Below, piece by piece: positions 36,487-46,231 of a DNA stretch of 64,000 nucleotides (the first letter of the stretch is position 1; each line of letters begins with the position of its first letter). The position numbers and the translations under genes are program-made. The stretch covers positions 186,001 through 250,000 of the forward strand of contig NZ_CP100403.1 of assembly GCF_024218795.1 (NCBI RefSeq). Reading direction: 5' to 3'. The notes under the pieces were generated by a model. The model saw only the letters and a list, made by a program, of their open reading frames with translations, was not told the origin of the DNA and searched no databases. The DNA is from Halorussus aquaticus (GTDB lineage: Archaea; Halobacteriota; Halobacteria; Halobacteriales; Haladaptataceae).

Positions 36487-39400
36487 ATGAGTGATGACGA
36501 ATCAATAGGAATCATCGATAACCGGCGCTACTCGCACCTAGACGAGGTCCTGAAATCCGGGCTCGAAGGCGACGGGGTGGATCGGATTCGGATTGCTGTC
36601 GGGTACCTCTATATGAGCGGCCTGAAGCGACTTCGTCCAGAGCTGGATGAATTCCTCGACAACGGTGGTACACTCCAAGTCCTAATAGGGAATCCAGATC
36701 AGCAGGGGTTGGACGAGCTCATAGAGGCTCATCAGAACCTCCGTCTCACTGGGACGAAATTCAAACAATCACAGAACGTCAAGTGGAGTGAGCGCACAGA
36801 AATTCGTGCCGAAACCGCGAACAACTACTCGAACCAGCTGCTTTACGAAAACCCGACTGCAGAGAATCAAGCGTTCTTCACGAAGCTAATCGACTGGCTA
36901 GAACAGGGACGTATCCAGCCAAAGCTGTACCTTCAGGAACGGTTCCACGCAAAGGCATATCTCTTCGAAAAAGACGAAGGGGACATCTTTACACCCAAAG
37001 ACGTCGGCGTCGTCGGTTCGTCGAATCTCAGTCTCAGTGGGCTCCACAGCAATACGGAACTAAACGCACCCGTCTACAACGAGAGAGTTACGCAACTGAA
37101 GGACTGGTTCGATGACTTGTGGGACGACGCCGTAGAATTCGACGCCGACCTCCTAGACGCATTCGAAGATTCTTGGGTTTCGAACAATCCGGGTCACGTT
37201 TCGGCGGAAGACGAGCCACCGGCACTGCCGGATGATTCACTCCCAGATGACACGACGGAGACGCTCCGTGAGGTCAGTAGTGGTACTGGTCTCCCGGCGC
37301 CGTATCTGGTGTACACGAAGATTCTCTACGAGCTTTACAAGGAGACATTAGAGACTGCTGAAGACTATCTCCAGTCATTCGACGTATACGAGGATCTCTA
37401 TGAGTTCCAGCAGTGGGCGGTGAATCGGGGCATCCGAATCGCCAACAAATACGACGGGGTCCTCGTCTCCGACGTGGTCGGGATGGGGAAGACGTTCGTC
37501 GGCCTTGGCCTCCTCGAACACTTCCACGCTCGGAATCGTCTCCGTGGTAACAAGGGGAAGATGTTGATCATCTCGCCGAAACATCTTCAGCCGATGTGGG
37601 AGCGGATGGTCAACAAGCGGTACAACTTCAACGCGGAAGTAATCAGTCTGGGGATGGTCTCGAAGGAGGACTACCACGAGACGCTCCTGGAAGAGCATGA
37701 CGACACGACGGTATGTCTCGTTGATGAAGCGCATCACTTCCGGAACGACGATACACACCGGTACGACAATCTACAGTCGTTCCTGCCGACGGTCAATCAG
37801 ACAATTCTCCTGACTGCGACACCGTATACGAAAAGCGCGTGGGACGTCTACAATCAGATTAAGCTGTTCCACATCGAGGACCTCACGCAGATTCCGATTA
37901 CGCCCCCCAACCTCTACGACTTCACACAGATGGCGGAGAACGACGAGACTGACCTCTCGAATCTTCTCAGCCACGTCATGGTGCGGCGGACTCGCCAGGA
38001 CATCATCGACCAATACGGTGAGGAAGATGAAGAGGGCAATCTGTATCTCCAGATGGGTGGCGAACGACGGTACCTCCCAGATCGGCACTTACAGACGGTC
38101 GATTACAATCTGCATGAGACGTACTCGACGGAAGATGGTGTGAATGATTCACTCTACGATGCGATTGTGGAGACGCTGGAAGACCTCACGTTCGCTCGGT
38201 ACTCACTGGGTCAAGAGGAATACCTGAAGACGGGGTACGCGAATCAGGACCCGTATCAGAACCTCTCTTCGATGGGGAGGAGCATTCGTGGGTTGATGAA
38301 GTCCAACCTGCTGAAGCGGTTGGAAAGCAGTGTCCATGCCTTCTACACGTCTCTCAATCGGATGCTTCGGAGTTACCGAATGTTCCGGGATCTCCTCGAC
38401 GAAGGTACGGTCGCCGTCGGGAGCGACGTCTCCGAACTCATCAACAGTGGAGAGCAGATCGATACAATTCTTGAAGAGATCGACGAAATGGTTGAGGAGG
38501 GAGAGTACGCGGCGTACCAAACAGAGGCCTTCCATCTTGAACAGCTGAAGCGTGATCTGGAGACCGATATCCAACTGTTAGCTGATCTGCAAGACACGCT
38601 GGAACCGTTCCATCAGGACATCCAGAACGACTACGCGATGGATGACAAGGTCGAACAGCTCCGCCAGCTTCTCGGAAACCTCCGTATTGGGTCACATGAG
38701 ATCCTCCAACGCGGTGACCGTGCTGAGAAGCTTATCGTGTTCACGCAGTTTACAGACACGGTAGAGTATCTGGAAGCTGCGTTTGAGCAGTTCCAAGACC
38801 GCGGGCTAATCTCTGATGATGTTCGGTTTGCCAGTGCCACGAGTGACACGTCAAACGTGGAGAGCATCATCCAGCGTTTCGCTCCAGAGGCGAACGATGC
38901 ACGGGATGAAATCGACCCGAGCGAGGAGATTGACGTCCTCTTTGCGACCGACGTGGCGGGGGAGGGGGTCAATCTTCAGGATGCGAATTTAGTCATCAAC
39001 TACGACCTGCACTGGAATCCCCTGCGTCTAATTCAGCGAATCGGTCGTGTTGACCGCCTCGGGAGTGGCCACGACGACATCTACGCGCTCAACTTCCTGC
39101 CGGAAACGGAACTTGAAGAGGAACTCGGTATCGTTGACCGGGTTGAGTCTCGGGTCCAAGAGATCAGTAGTGTTCTCGGCGAAGACGGGGAGATCCTGAG
39201 CCCGGAAGATAACGTGAACAAGTCGTACATGGAGGACATCTACGCCGAAGAAGACATCGAGAAGGTCGAAGACGACGTTAACGAGATCATCGGGAGTGAC
39301 GATCTTATCGGTCCGGCAAGCAGCCTTCAGGATCTCAAACAGGAACATCCGGATCTCCTCAGTTGGTTGGATGACCGTGACGGTATTCGAAGTGCGATGG

Positions 39401-39993
39401 AGTGGGATCGAGAATACGACGGCGTCGTCATTGTCTATCGGCAAGGAGACTACACGACCCCGTACCTCGTTACGTTCCCAAGCGAAGGAGGTCAGGACCT
39501 TGCCACACAGGAGAAGGACACCATCGTTGAAACAATCACATGTCCCGTCGATGAACCAGTCGCATCCGTCGACGCAGAGACGTTCGACAGTCGCTACGAA
39601 CGGGCGGTACAGGTGGCACGGACGGAGTTCGGCGAGGACATGGGGAAACGGCAGCAATTCCAGCGAGAAGCCCGTCAAGGTGCGAGCATTGATCGGGACT
39701 ACGTGATTGACGAACTTGGAGAAGTCGCGTCGTCTGTAGAAAATACCGACCAACAACAGACACTAGCACAATTCCAGGACATCGTTGAGACTGTATCGGC
39801 AGACCAGATCCTCGACGAATTCCGAGACTTGCGTAACGAGGAAGTCACGGGGGAAGAACTGGTAGCTGCTGTTCGAGAGATCATCTCACGATACAATTTA
39901 CAAGAGAAATACGAGGAACGTCAGGAATGGGCGGAAGAACAGGAAGAACCGCCCCATGTCGTCGCGGGGATGTATTTGAAAGGAGGAGATTAG
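36487..39993 (+). CDS. PLD-nuclease / SNF2 helicase fusion
   Basis: A 1168-residue protein. An N-terminal phospholipase-D-like domain has RFHAKAYLF (His154-x-Lys156) and VGSSNLSLSG (Asn180). A SNF2-type helicase follows, with VGMGKT at 331-336, DEAHH at 413-417, LTATPYTKS, and in the second lobe DVAGEGVNLQDANLVINYDL and IQRIGRVDRLGSG. One HKD motif per chain implies nuclease dimers. PLD and SNF2 proteins occur with adenine methylases in DISARM-type and related phage-defence loci. This is the probable translocating nuclease for the methylase at 31913. Confidence 0.87.
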   Translation: MSDDESIGIIDNRRYSHLDEVLKSGLEGDGVDRIRIAVGYLYMSGLKRLRPELDEFLDNGGTLQVLIGNPDQQGLDELIEAHQNLRLTGTKFKQSQNVKWSERTEIRAETANNYSNQLLYENPTAENQAFFTKLIDWLEQGRIQPKLYLQERFHAKAYLFEKDEGDIFTPKDVGVVGSSNLSLSGLHSNTELNAPVYNERVTQLKDWFDDLWDDAVEFDADLLDAFEDSWVSNNPGHVSAEDEPPALPDDSLPDDTTETLREVSSGTGLPAPYLVYTKILYELYKETLETAEDYLQSFDVYEDLYEFQQWAVNRGIRIANKYDGVLVSDVVGMGKTFVGLGLLEHFHARNRLRGNKGKMLIISPKHLQPMWERMVNKRYNFNAEVISLGMVSKEDYHETLLEEHDDTTVCLVDEAHHFRNDDTHRYDNLQSFLPTVNQTILLTATPYTKSAWDVYNQIKLFHIEDLTQIPITPPNLYDFTQMAENDETDLSNLLSHVMVRRTRQDIIDQYGEEDEEGNLYLQMGGERRYLPDRHLQTVDYNLHETYSTEDGVNDSLYDAIVETLEDLTFARYSLGQEEYLKTGYANQDPYQNLSSMGRSIRGLMKSNLLKRLESSVHAFYTSLNRMLRSYRMFRDLLDEGTVAVGSDVSELINSGEQIDTILEEIDEMVEEGEYAAYQTEAFHLEQLKRDLETDIQLLADLQDTLEPFHQDIQNDYAMDDKVEQLRQLLGNLRIGSHEILQRGDRAEKLIVFTQFTDTVEYLEAAFEQFQDRGLISDDVRFASATSDTSNVESIIQRFAPEANDARDEIDPSEEIDVLFATDVAGEGVNLQDANLVINYDLHWNPLRLIQRIGRVDRLGSGHDDIYALNFLPETELEEELGIVDRVESRVQEISSVLGEDGEILSPEDNVNKSYMEDIYAEEDIEKVEDDVNEIIGSDDLIGPASSLQDLKQEHPDLLSWLDDRDGIRSAMEWDREYDGVVIVYRQGDYTTPYLVTFPSEGGQDLATQEKDTIVETITCPVDEPVASVDAETFDSRYERAVQVARTEFGEDMGKRQQFQREARQGASIDRDYVIDELGEVASSVENTDQQQTLAQFQDIVETVSADQILDEFRDLRNEEVTGEELVAAVREIISRYNLQEKYEERQEWAEEQEEPPHVVAGMYLKGGD

Positions 39994-40045
39994 ATCGCTT
40001 CCCAACGCGCTGAAGTTCAAATAGCTGTAGGAGCCAACTCTAACC

Positions 40046-40396
40046 ATGGCCGAATTAGACCAACTGCCCACCACTGACTCTGGACACGTCGTAAAACAAC
40101 AAGCGATGGAGTGGATGGAAGGTTTGGACGAACCAAGTGAGGGAGAGCTCAAAGACGCCGTGATTCCGAAGCCTTCCGACTTCTCAGGTAGTAAGTATCC
40201 AACAGAGATCTCCACGGTTCGAATTACCGGAACTCCTGAATTTATTGAGGCAGCAGGAGCCCTCCTCAAGCCCTTGCTCGATTTTGAAGACGATACTACC
40301 CGTGTCGAAGTCAATCTTCAACGTACTGAGGATCGGGATACTGGAGAACTAACTGATAATTACGCTCTCTACCTATCTATCGCCGAGCGGGGATGA
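40046..40396 (+). CDS. Small acidic protein, unknown, in defence island
   Basis: A 116-residue protein starting MAELDQLPTTDSGHVVKQQA. A strand-rich middle reads ISTVRITGTPEFIEAAGALL and TRVEVNLQRTEDRDTGELTD. No motif I recognise. It lies 52 bases after the PLD-helicase gene in the same direction and overlaps the next small gene by four bases, so it is probably part of that operon. Confidence 0.55.
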   Translation: MAELDQLPTTDSGHVVKQQAMEWMEGLDEPSEGELKDAVIPKPSDFSGSKYPTEISTVRITGTPEFIEAAGALLKPLLDFEDDTTRVEVNLQRTEDRDTGELTDNYALYLSIAERG

Positions 40397-40644
40397 GTCC
40401 AAGACACCACCTGTACACTATGGAAAACACAGACAAAGGAGATCGGGTCCGAATTGACATCCCCGACGAGACCGATCCAGACCACCAATATCACGGAGAC
40501 CACGGTGTAGTTGTGAATATTCTCTGGGACGACGCCGGCGTAGAAACAGGAGATTCACGGGACTCACGGCTCTATCGAATCCAGCTCGAATCGGGAGAAA
40601 CGATTGATGTTCGATGGCAAGATATCCGTCCTCCGATTCAGTGA
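40393..40644 (+). CDS. Small SH3-like barrel protein, unknown
   Basis: An 83-residue protein; the ATG overlaps the previous stop (ATGA). A second in-frame ATG at 40420 (MENTDKGDRVRIDIPDETDP) fits the usual N-terminus better. The sequence (GDRVRIDIPDETDP, HGVVVNILWDDAG, DSRLYRIQLESGETIDVRWQ) looks like a KOW/SH3-type small barrel common in haloarchaeal genomes. It is co-directional with the PLD-helicase and converges on mcrC. Confidence 0.6.
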   Translation: MSPRHHLYTMENTDKGDRVRIDIPDETDPDHQYHGDHGVVVNILWDDAGVETGDSRDSRLYRIQLESGETIDVRWQDIRPPIQ

Positions 40645-40671
40645 ATGACTTCGAACCACCTAATCGAGTAT

Positions 40672-41985
40672 TCATCGAGAGGATTCGGAGGCCTCGGTAA
40701 CGACTTGATCGAATAATCGCTCCACACTTGCTTCAAGATCCTGCACGTATTCATCGTAGGAACCTGTGTCGGCGTCAGTCGACACTGCGAAGGAGTGCAA
40801 CGAGTACCCCTCGACTGTTGAGGGAGGCATCTTCACACTTCCACCGGGATAGACTAGAACGCCTGGAACTTCGAGCGAGAGGATGTAAGAGGTCAGCTGA
40901 TACACGTCGCTAGAAGACGGCGATTCGTGGTTGGTTTTCCACTTCGCGTCGGCGACGAGTATCGGTTCCCCACCAGCTGTCCGGACGAGGACGTCCGGTC
41001 GCATTGAAACCGAGTGGGGACCGTCGACGAGGTTCGGGATCGAGGCCTGACCATCAACGCGAAGACCCTCTAGTTCTTGTGCGACAGCACGAAACCCCCG
41101 TTCGACGATCCGCTCGAAGACGGTATTCATATTCACGAATAACGCCAGCGAGCGCTGGGTCCCGGCACGGATATCCTCGAAAAATTCTCGCTCTAACACC
41201 AGCGTCGCCAGTTCGAGTAATGTCGTGTAGTGGTCATTCAGTCGAGAGAGTTCGATACGTCGAACGGTTGCTGGCTGTACCGGTTCCACGCTAACGAACT
41301 CCCTGAGCTGTCGCTCCTGTACTCTGAGCTGGCTCCTAAGGTCGTCATCACTTACGAGAGTGATGAGTACCCGAATTGACGCCAATACCGCCTGATTCAG
41401 TGTATTGTCCGTGGTAAATTCCTCGTAGTCGACGGCGAAGTCGGTCGTGACAGGAGAGGGGCGCTGAAGCTGTCGTTGTACGTCGATTCGGCCTTTCACA
41501 CGTTTTTCGATGCTACTCGTGGAGACATAATCCCGATGAAGACCTTGAGAGAACACCGAGTGGAGTTCAGCCCGAAACAGGATTCCAATCGCGTCAAAAA
41601 ATGACGAGGCACTTGTGAAGTCCGTCTCCAAATCGAGAGTGTCGACCGGTGTATCAAACGCGTACCGAAGCGCCCACAGTAGCCGGGTCACAGTCCGCTT
41701 TGGGGTGACCTCGACGCGAACACCGCTGGGCAGCGTAAGTACCCCTACGTACGATCCACTAGAGAGGGTTACCTGCCCATCGCTCCCGAAGGAAACATCG
41801 AGTGGTGCAGTCCCAAAACGCTCCTCCATACACTCTAAAAACTCGGCATCCGCTTGCGAAACGGGGAAAGGGTCCGTCTCCTCATGTTCCCCGAGAGAGA
41901 TTGGCTCCGACGGAGGCTCAGTTTCGGTGCCGCCAGCTTCGTCGATCTGTGGACCGATCCCGCCAATCGGGAGAAACTCAGTCAT
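40672..41985 (-). CDS. mcrC: McrC-type nuclease subunit
   Basis: A 437-residue protein starting MTEFLPIGGIGPQ. The N-terminal part has LPSGVRVEVTPKRTVTRLLW, the centre VKGRIDVQRQLQRPSPVTTD (McrC signature KGRI), and the C-terminal PD-(D/E)XK nuclease MRPDVLV...PILVADAKWK. It follows mcrB with one base between stop and start. McrC supplies the endonuclease that cleaves when McrB translocates on modified DNA. The frame runs further upstream, into mcrB, without relevance. Confidence 0.85.
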   Translation of the reverse strand: MTEFLPIGGIGPQIDEAGGTETEPPSEPISLGEHEETDPFPVSQADAEFLECMEERFGTAPLDVSFGSDGQVTLSSGSYVGVLTLPSGVRVEVTPKRTVTRLLWALRYAFDTPVDTLDLETDFTSASSFFDAIGILFRAELHSVFSQGLHRDYVSTSSIEKRVKGRIDVQRQLQRPSPVTTDFAVDYEEFTTDNTLNQAVLASIRVLITLVSDDDLRSQLRVQERQLREFVSVEPVQPATVRRIELSRLNDHYTTLLELATLVLEREFFEDIRAGTQRSLALFVNMNTVFERIVERGFRAVAQELEGLRVDGQASIPNLVDGPHSVSMRPDVLVRTAGGEPILVADAKWKTNHESPSSSDVYQLTSYILSLEVPGVLVYPGGSVKMPPSTVEGYSLHSFAVSTDADTGSYDEYVQDLEASVERLFDQVVTEASESSR

Positions 41986-41986
41986 G

Positions 41987-44900
41987 CTATTGTTCGTTCG
42001 CCCGATTGACGAACTCGCGAAGGCTTTCGATGAGATCGTCGATATCTGACTGTGCGAGATCTTGTACGTTGAGCTCAGGGCTCTCGAAATCCCCGTTCTC
42101 CCCGTCTTCCGGGTCCCACTCGTGTTGATAGCCCGTAACCGATTCGAAGACCGTGGCGGCATCATCGATGAACGCCGGTGAAACCTCACTGTTGTCGTTC
42201 GAGACTACCCAGTTCCACCGGAACCCAATCGTACCATCTTCCTCAATCTGGATAACCCCGACAGATGGGTTGACCGAATCTGCTTTTACCATCAGACTCG
42301 CATAGTCGCCGTCCCCAAGATCAAGATTGGCGATATCGTCGGCATCATCAATCAACTGGAATATTTTTTCGGCGTTCGCCGGATCAAGCGTTGACGAAAT
42401 CCGGTCACGGAACGCCTCAGTTGTTCGTTCTCCCACCCTCCATGTGTCGTCAGCGGAGTCAGAATCTGATTCTACTGATGATTCGCGTTCTTGGCCGGAC
42501 AGATCGACTGGATTCTCGATTCCGCCGAGCGTACAGAGCGCCGTATAGAGGTCGTTGGCATTGAATGACTGAATACGCTCAGTATTCCAGTCAAATAGTG
42601 TCTCGCCAGTCCCATCAAGCAGATCTTCTCGAAGCCGGTCGAGCTGCCCAAAGTAGTATTCTTCCAGCTGAGGCAATATGTCGAAGCGCCACGCGTCGAC
42701 GACTGCTGCCTTCGAATCGTGTTCGAGGAGGTAGGTGTGGCCGAGCTGTTTACCTTTCCCAAGCTGTGCCGCGTCCAAAATACGCTCGTTGAGTTCATCA
42801 ATAGCAAGGATACTCGCTGCTAAGAGCCGGTCCCTGTCTGAGACGACTCCAGTAGGTGCTGTGAGCAGTTCTTCGGGTTCCATCTCGGCGTCGATGGTGT
42901 CGTACTGCTCGAAGACGACATCGAGATTTGGTGGGAAATCGATAAATCGGAACCGTCGACGGAGTGCCGTATCGACCAGCGATATCGACTGGTCGGCAGT
43001 GTTCATTGTCCCGATGATGTAGAGATTCGGGGGTAGCGTGAACGAATCGCCGGAGTGTGCGAGTTCGACCTCGAAGCTGCCTCGTTTATCAGCCTCCAGA
43101 AGGGTGATGACTTCGCCGAAGATCTGAGCGAGATTTCCGCGGTTGATCTCGTCGATGATTAGGACAAACGGCGGTGCCCGCTCACCCGCCGGCGTTGCCT
43201 CTAGCGCGTCGTTCGCGTCCTCAGCAACGTGTTTCAGCACCCCGTCCTCGACATCGTAGGTAACACTTCCAGACTCTGTTGCGTCGGCAGTCAGCCCCTC
43301 GATGAAATCCTCGTAAGAAAACGAGGGATGGAACGTCACCGAGCGAATCTGTTTCCCTGTGGGCTCCCTCTCGGTTTTCTCGTGGATCCATCGTTTTGCG
43401 AAACGCTTCGCATCAAAGGTCTTCCCCGTTCCAGGAGGACCATACAAGATAACCTGCTTGTTCTGGAAGAGCTGGCGTTCGATTTCTTCAGCACTATTCG
43501 GTTTTGACGGTAGTTCAGTGGCGTCGGTTGAGGTCGCCTTGTCGACGTCGATATCAACTTGGCTGAGGAGAAAGTTTGCGGCTGCGTCCGAGAGATCCGC
43601 AAGATATGCTTGTGCGAGGTGATCGTTTGAGTTTATTGGGTAGTATTTCTCTGTTCTGTACTTATCTTGACCGAGAGTCTCCTTAAGTTCGCTATCGACA
43701 GGGAGTGGTTCGTTGAACCAGTGGAAGTCGACAGCGATTCGCTGGTACTTCTGGTCGCGGAAGGAGTATGTTTCGTAGTGACCCGTGGCGATTGAGTAAC
43801 CGATGAGCTCGTCGTCGAAATTATGGAAGATTACATCGCCTTCTGCTACCCGTTCAAGATCGTGATGCCACTCGTTGTCTACTTTAGCTCTCAGATATTC
43901 GTCTCGAATTTCAGCTTGATTACCTTGATTGATCCAGAACGGGTTGGTGTCCGTCCCTGCGAGGTCCTGAATTGTTGTCGTCGATCCATCGCCGCCCTCA
44001 GTACCAGAGTCAGTCTTAGCGTCGAGCACCGTCCGATAGAGTCGGATTGCCGCGTCAGAAGATTCGTTCTCGATACTCGACTCGTCGACCTTGTCGATCA
44101 CATTGAATAGTTGATCCACCTCAAGCCGGATTGGGACCTCGAGTCCGTGATCAGCTTCCGCTGTCGCGTGGCCAACAACTTGCTCATATGTTTCGAGGAA
44201 ATCTTCGAACTCCTCGACGCCCTCTGCGTAGGAGTCTGGTTGGTCGTAGTCGAAGAAGGCCAGACCGCTCTCAGTAGCGGCGTTGATGATCGGATACTCC
44301 TCAATATGGAGGTTGCCAAAGAGTTCCCGGACCGTCGTTTTACCACCTAGTTCAGATTCCCACTGGTCGTCGTATTGATCGGCATCACGAATTTCTTTTA
44401 TAAGATCCGCAAGTTCATCAATCGAATTATCCCACTTAGACAGTATGTTCTCGGCGTTACCACGTTGGATAGCGGCATGCATCCGGTCCCACATCGACTT
44501 GAACCGTTCCGAGGTGGGATCGTCGATGAACGCATCCGCTCGATCCCGGATATCTTTCGTCCTGTCGTGTTTTTCGAAATCAAATTCCTCGCCAGCGGTG
44601 TGGTTTTCCGCGACTTCTCGCCACTCTTCAAGCACCTCCCGCTGGGCGGAAGTCAATATCGTGGACATCTCCCCCCCATCGCTCATTACGTCATAAACTC
44701 GGCTAAACGCCTCCGACCTGTTCTTAATCGGCATGACTGACTGGCGCGGCGCATACGCCTCGTCGTAATCTAAGACCTGGTTGACCTTCGCCCGATTGTA
44801 GCCATTCGTCGGGCGCCGCCAGTGTTCCCAATCGATGCCGACGTGAAACTCTTCGACATCATCGTCTGGGGCTACCTTCTTTTCAGGGTCGGTAATACCT

Positions 44901-45121
44901 TCACCACTCCACGGCTCCGACACAGTCCCAACTCCAACATAGGTGCCAGAGGGTTGATCATACATCAGCACCCTGTCGCCCTCATTTAGGGGTTGAAGCT
45001 GTTCTCCGTACTCCGACTTGTCGGCAAACGTCGCTGCTACGCTGACGTCCTCGAATAGTCGTTCAAAATCGATTGGATTGTGATGTTGCCGATTAGTATG
45101 AACGAAGTAGGTATCAGTCAT
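41987..45121 (-). CDS. mcrB: McrB-type AAA+ GTPase with two EVE-like reader regions
   Basis: A 1044-residue protein starting MTDTYFVHTNRQHHNPIDFE. The N-terminal ~130 residues form an EVE/PUA-like domain (GDRVLMYDQPSGTYVGVGTV). A second similar block lies near 390-480 (NPFWINQGNQAEIRDEYLRA, EGDVIFHNFDDELIGYSIAT). The McrB motor follows: Walker A GPPGTGKT near 561, IIDEINRGNLAQIFGEVITL and NTADQSISLVDTALRRRFRF. By family it reads modified bases, hydrolyses GTP and drives McrC cleavage. Two EVE-like modules in one McrB may mean recognition of two marks or hemi-modified sites. Confidence 0.85.
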   Translation of the reverse strand: MTDTYFVHTNRQHHNPIDFERLFEDVSVAATFADKSEYGEQLQPLNEGDRVLMYDQPSGTYVGVGTVSEPWSGEGITDPEKKVAPDDDVEEFHVGIDWEHWRRPTNGYNRAKVNQVLDYDEAYAPRQSVMPIKNRSEAFSRVYDVMSDGGEMSTILTSAQREVLEEWREVAENHTAGEEFDFEKHDRTKDIRDRADAFIDDPTSERFKSMWDRMHAAIQRGNAENILSKWDNSIDELADLIKEIRDADQYDDQWESELGGKTTVRELFGNLHIEEYPIINAATESGLAFFDYDQPDSYAEGVEEFEDFLETYEQVVGHATAEADHGLEVPIRLEVDQLFNVIDKVDESSIENESSDAAIRLYRTVLDAKTDSGTEGGDGSTTTIQDLAGTDTNPFWINQGNQAEIRDEYLRAKVDNEWHHDLERVAEGDVIFHNFDDELIGYSIATGHYETYSFRDQKYQRIAVDFHWFNEPLPVDSELKETLGQDKYRTEKYYPINSNDHLAQAYLADLSDAAANFLLSQVDIDVDKATSTDATELPSKPNSAEEIERQLFQNKQVILYGPPGTGKTFDAKRFAKRWIHEKTEREPTGKQIRSVTFHPSFSYEDFIEGLTADATESGSVTYDVEDGVLKHVAEDANDALEATPAGERAPPFVLIIDEINRGNLAQIFGEVITLLEADKRGSFEVELAHSGDSFTLPPNLYIIGTMNTADQSISLVDTALRRRFRFIDFPPNLDVVFEQYDTIDAEMEPEELLTAPTGVVSDRDRLLAASILAIDELNERILDAAQLGKGKQLGHTYLLEHDSKAAVVDAWRFDILPQLEEYYFGQLDRLREDLLDGTGETLFDWNTERIQSFNANDLYTALCTLGGIENPVDLSGQERESSVESDSDSADDTWRVGERTTEAFRDRISSTLDPANAEKIFQLIDDADDIANLDLGDGDYASLMVKADSVNPSVGVIQIEEDGTIGFRWNWVVSNDNSEVSPAFIDDAATVFESVTGYQHEWDPEDGENGDFESPELNVQDLAQSDIDDLIESLREFVNRANEQ

Positions 45122-45245
45122 CGATGATACCAATAGATTGCCTATTGGCTAAATAAAACCAGTCACCTAAATCCCTGCGGACGGTTCCGCGGTCGGTATG
45201 TTCGGAACATCTTCTAGAAAGCAGAAATCCGAATCTAGTCAATAG

Positions 45246-45488
45246 AGCCTCGACTCGCTCACGCCGCACCAGCGCGTCGTTTACAACAATGTTCGCGATC
45301 ACGAGCCACTCGGGCCGAGCGAGATTCACGACCGCTATACCGAGAAGGTCGACGATCCTTGGACGAAACGGACAGTGCGGATGTATCTCTCCAAGATGGT
45401 CCAGTACAACCCACTTGATGCGGAAGGGACGAGTCGGGACCGGGAGTACTCACCCGTCGGTTCGGAAGCTGCGTCGCCAATGCAGTAA
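45246..45488 (+). pseudogene. C-terminal winged-helix remnant of Orc1/Cdc6-like gene
   Basis: A frame of 80 codons without a start opens right after a TAG at 45243 and ends at TAA 45486. It reads SLDSLTPHQRVVYNNVRDHE, then GPSEIHDRYTEKVDD and KRTVRMYLSKMVQYNPLDAE. This resembles the C-terminal winged helix of Orc1/Cdc6 (compare MHSLTRQGQYVLL and IYERYREVL in the intact gene at 46232). The ATPase part is missing, so it is a fossil of an earlier initiator at the same origin. Confidence 0.5.
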
Positions 45489-45612
45489 TATCCTGTCTCC
45501 GATTGGGTGAGATCGAGCGGCAATCAAGCGAACCCTTGTGGAATCGCGAAACGCCGAAATCACGGTACTAGTACTGAGTGCCGACCGCGAATCGAGCATA
45601 AACCATGAATAG

Positions 45613-45652
45613 TTAACCAACATACCGTCAATAAATGCGCTTTGTTGGTTAA
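45613..45652. repeat. Palindromic element, copy 1 (TTAACCAACA arms)
   Basis: TTAACCAACA at 45613-45622 and its exact complement TGTTGGTTAA at 45643-45652, with a 20-base spacer. The same ten-base arms recur at 48971, 51055 and 56347. Confidence 0.8.
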
Positions 45653-45861
45653 TCGATGATCTGTATCGGTCGAAATTCGAACCACGATGAACGACAGGGA
45701 TCGCGGAGAGTAGATTTAGAAACGGTCATTATCGGGAAGTGGGAACGAGCGAAACATGTGGAAAGAGGTCCACGGTCATCGATCGATTGGTGTCGGGAAG
45801 GGTAGATTTCGACTGGAATATCGGGCAGGCAACGATGGTAGCAGGGAGAGGGCGACCAGGG

Positions 45862-46196
45862 TTGCCAGTATTGCCAATAATACCGTCGTTTAAGTATCTC
45901 TCTCACTCCACCATTGCCAGTAACGAGGGGAGAATGGACAGGAGGGCAGAAGATGTCACGTCTCTAGTCTAGTCACTGTTATCTAAATCTACTATATCTA
46001 GTCGAATTTTCCCCAGTACGGGTTTGGTTTAACGTGCAATGTATTAAGAGTATCGCTGATTAGAGAGGGGGGTCAACGACCCCCTCCAGTTGTTGCAAAG
46101 GTTTACTGGCAATAGTGGAGTGTGTGTGTTTTATAAGCGGATGCGATACTGGCATAATTGGTTCGAGTGGTGGGTTAGTGGTGATACTGGAACCCA
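45862..46196. repeat. Origin iterons upstream of orc1/cdc6
   Basis: Variants of TACTGGCAATAGTGGAG and its complement occur at 45862-45870 (TTGCCAGTA), 45905-45925 (CTCCACCATTGCCAGTAA) and 46102-46123. The last is identical to a copy behind the gene. Shorter TACTGGCA/TACTGGAA forms lie at 46148 and 46187. A G-rich hairpin, GGGGGTC/GACCCCC with a three-base loop, lies at 46068-46084 next to AT-rich sequence. Together they look like initiator-binding boxes and an unwinding region. Confidence 0.6.
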
Positions 46197-46231
46197 TGGT
46201 TTTATGATGGTTCTTCGTCTTGAGTCCGCCT

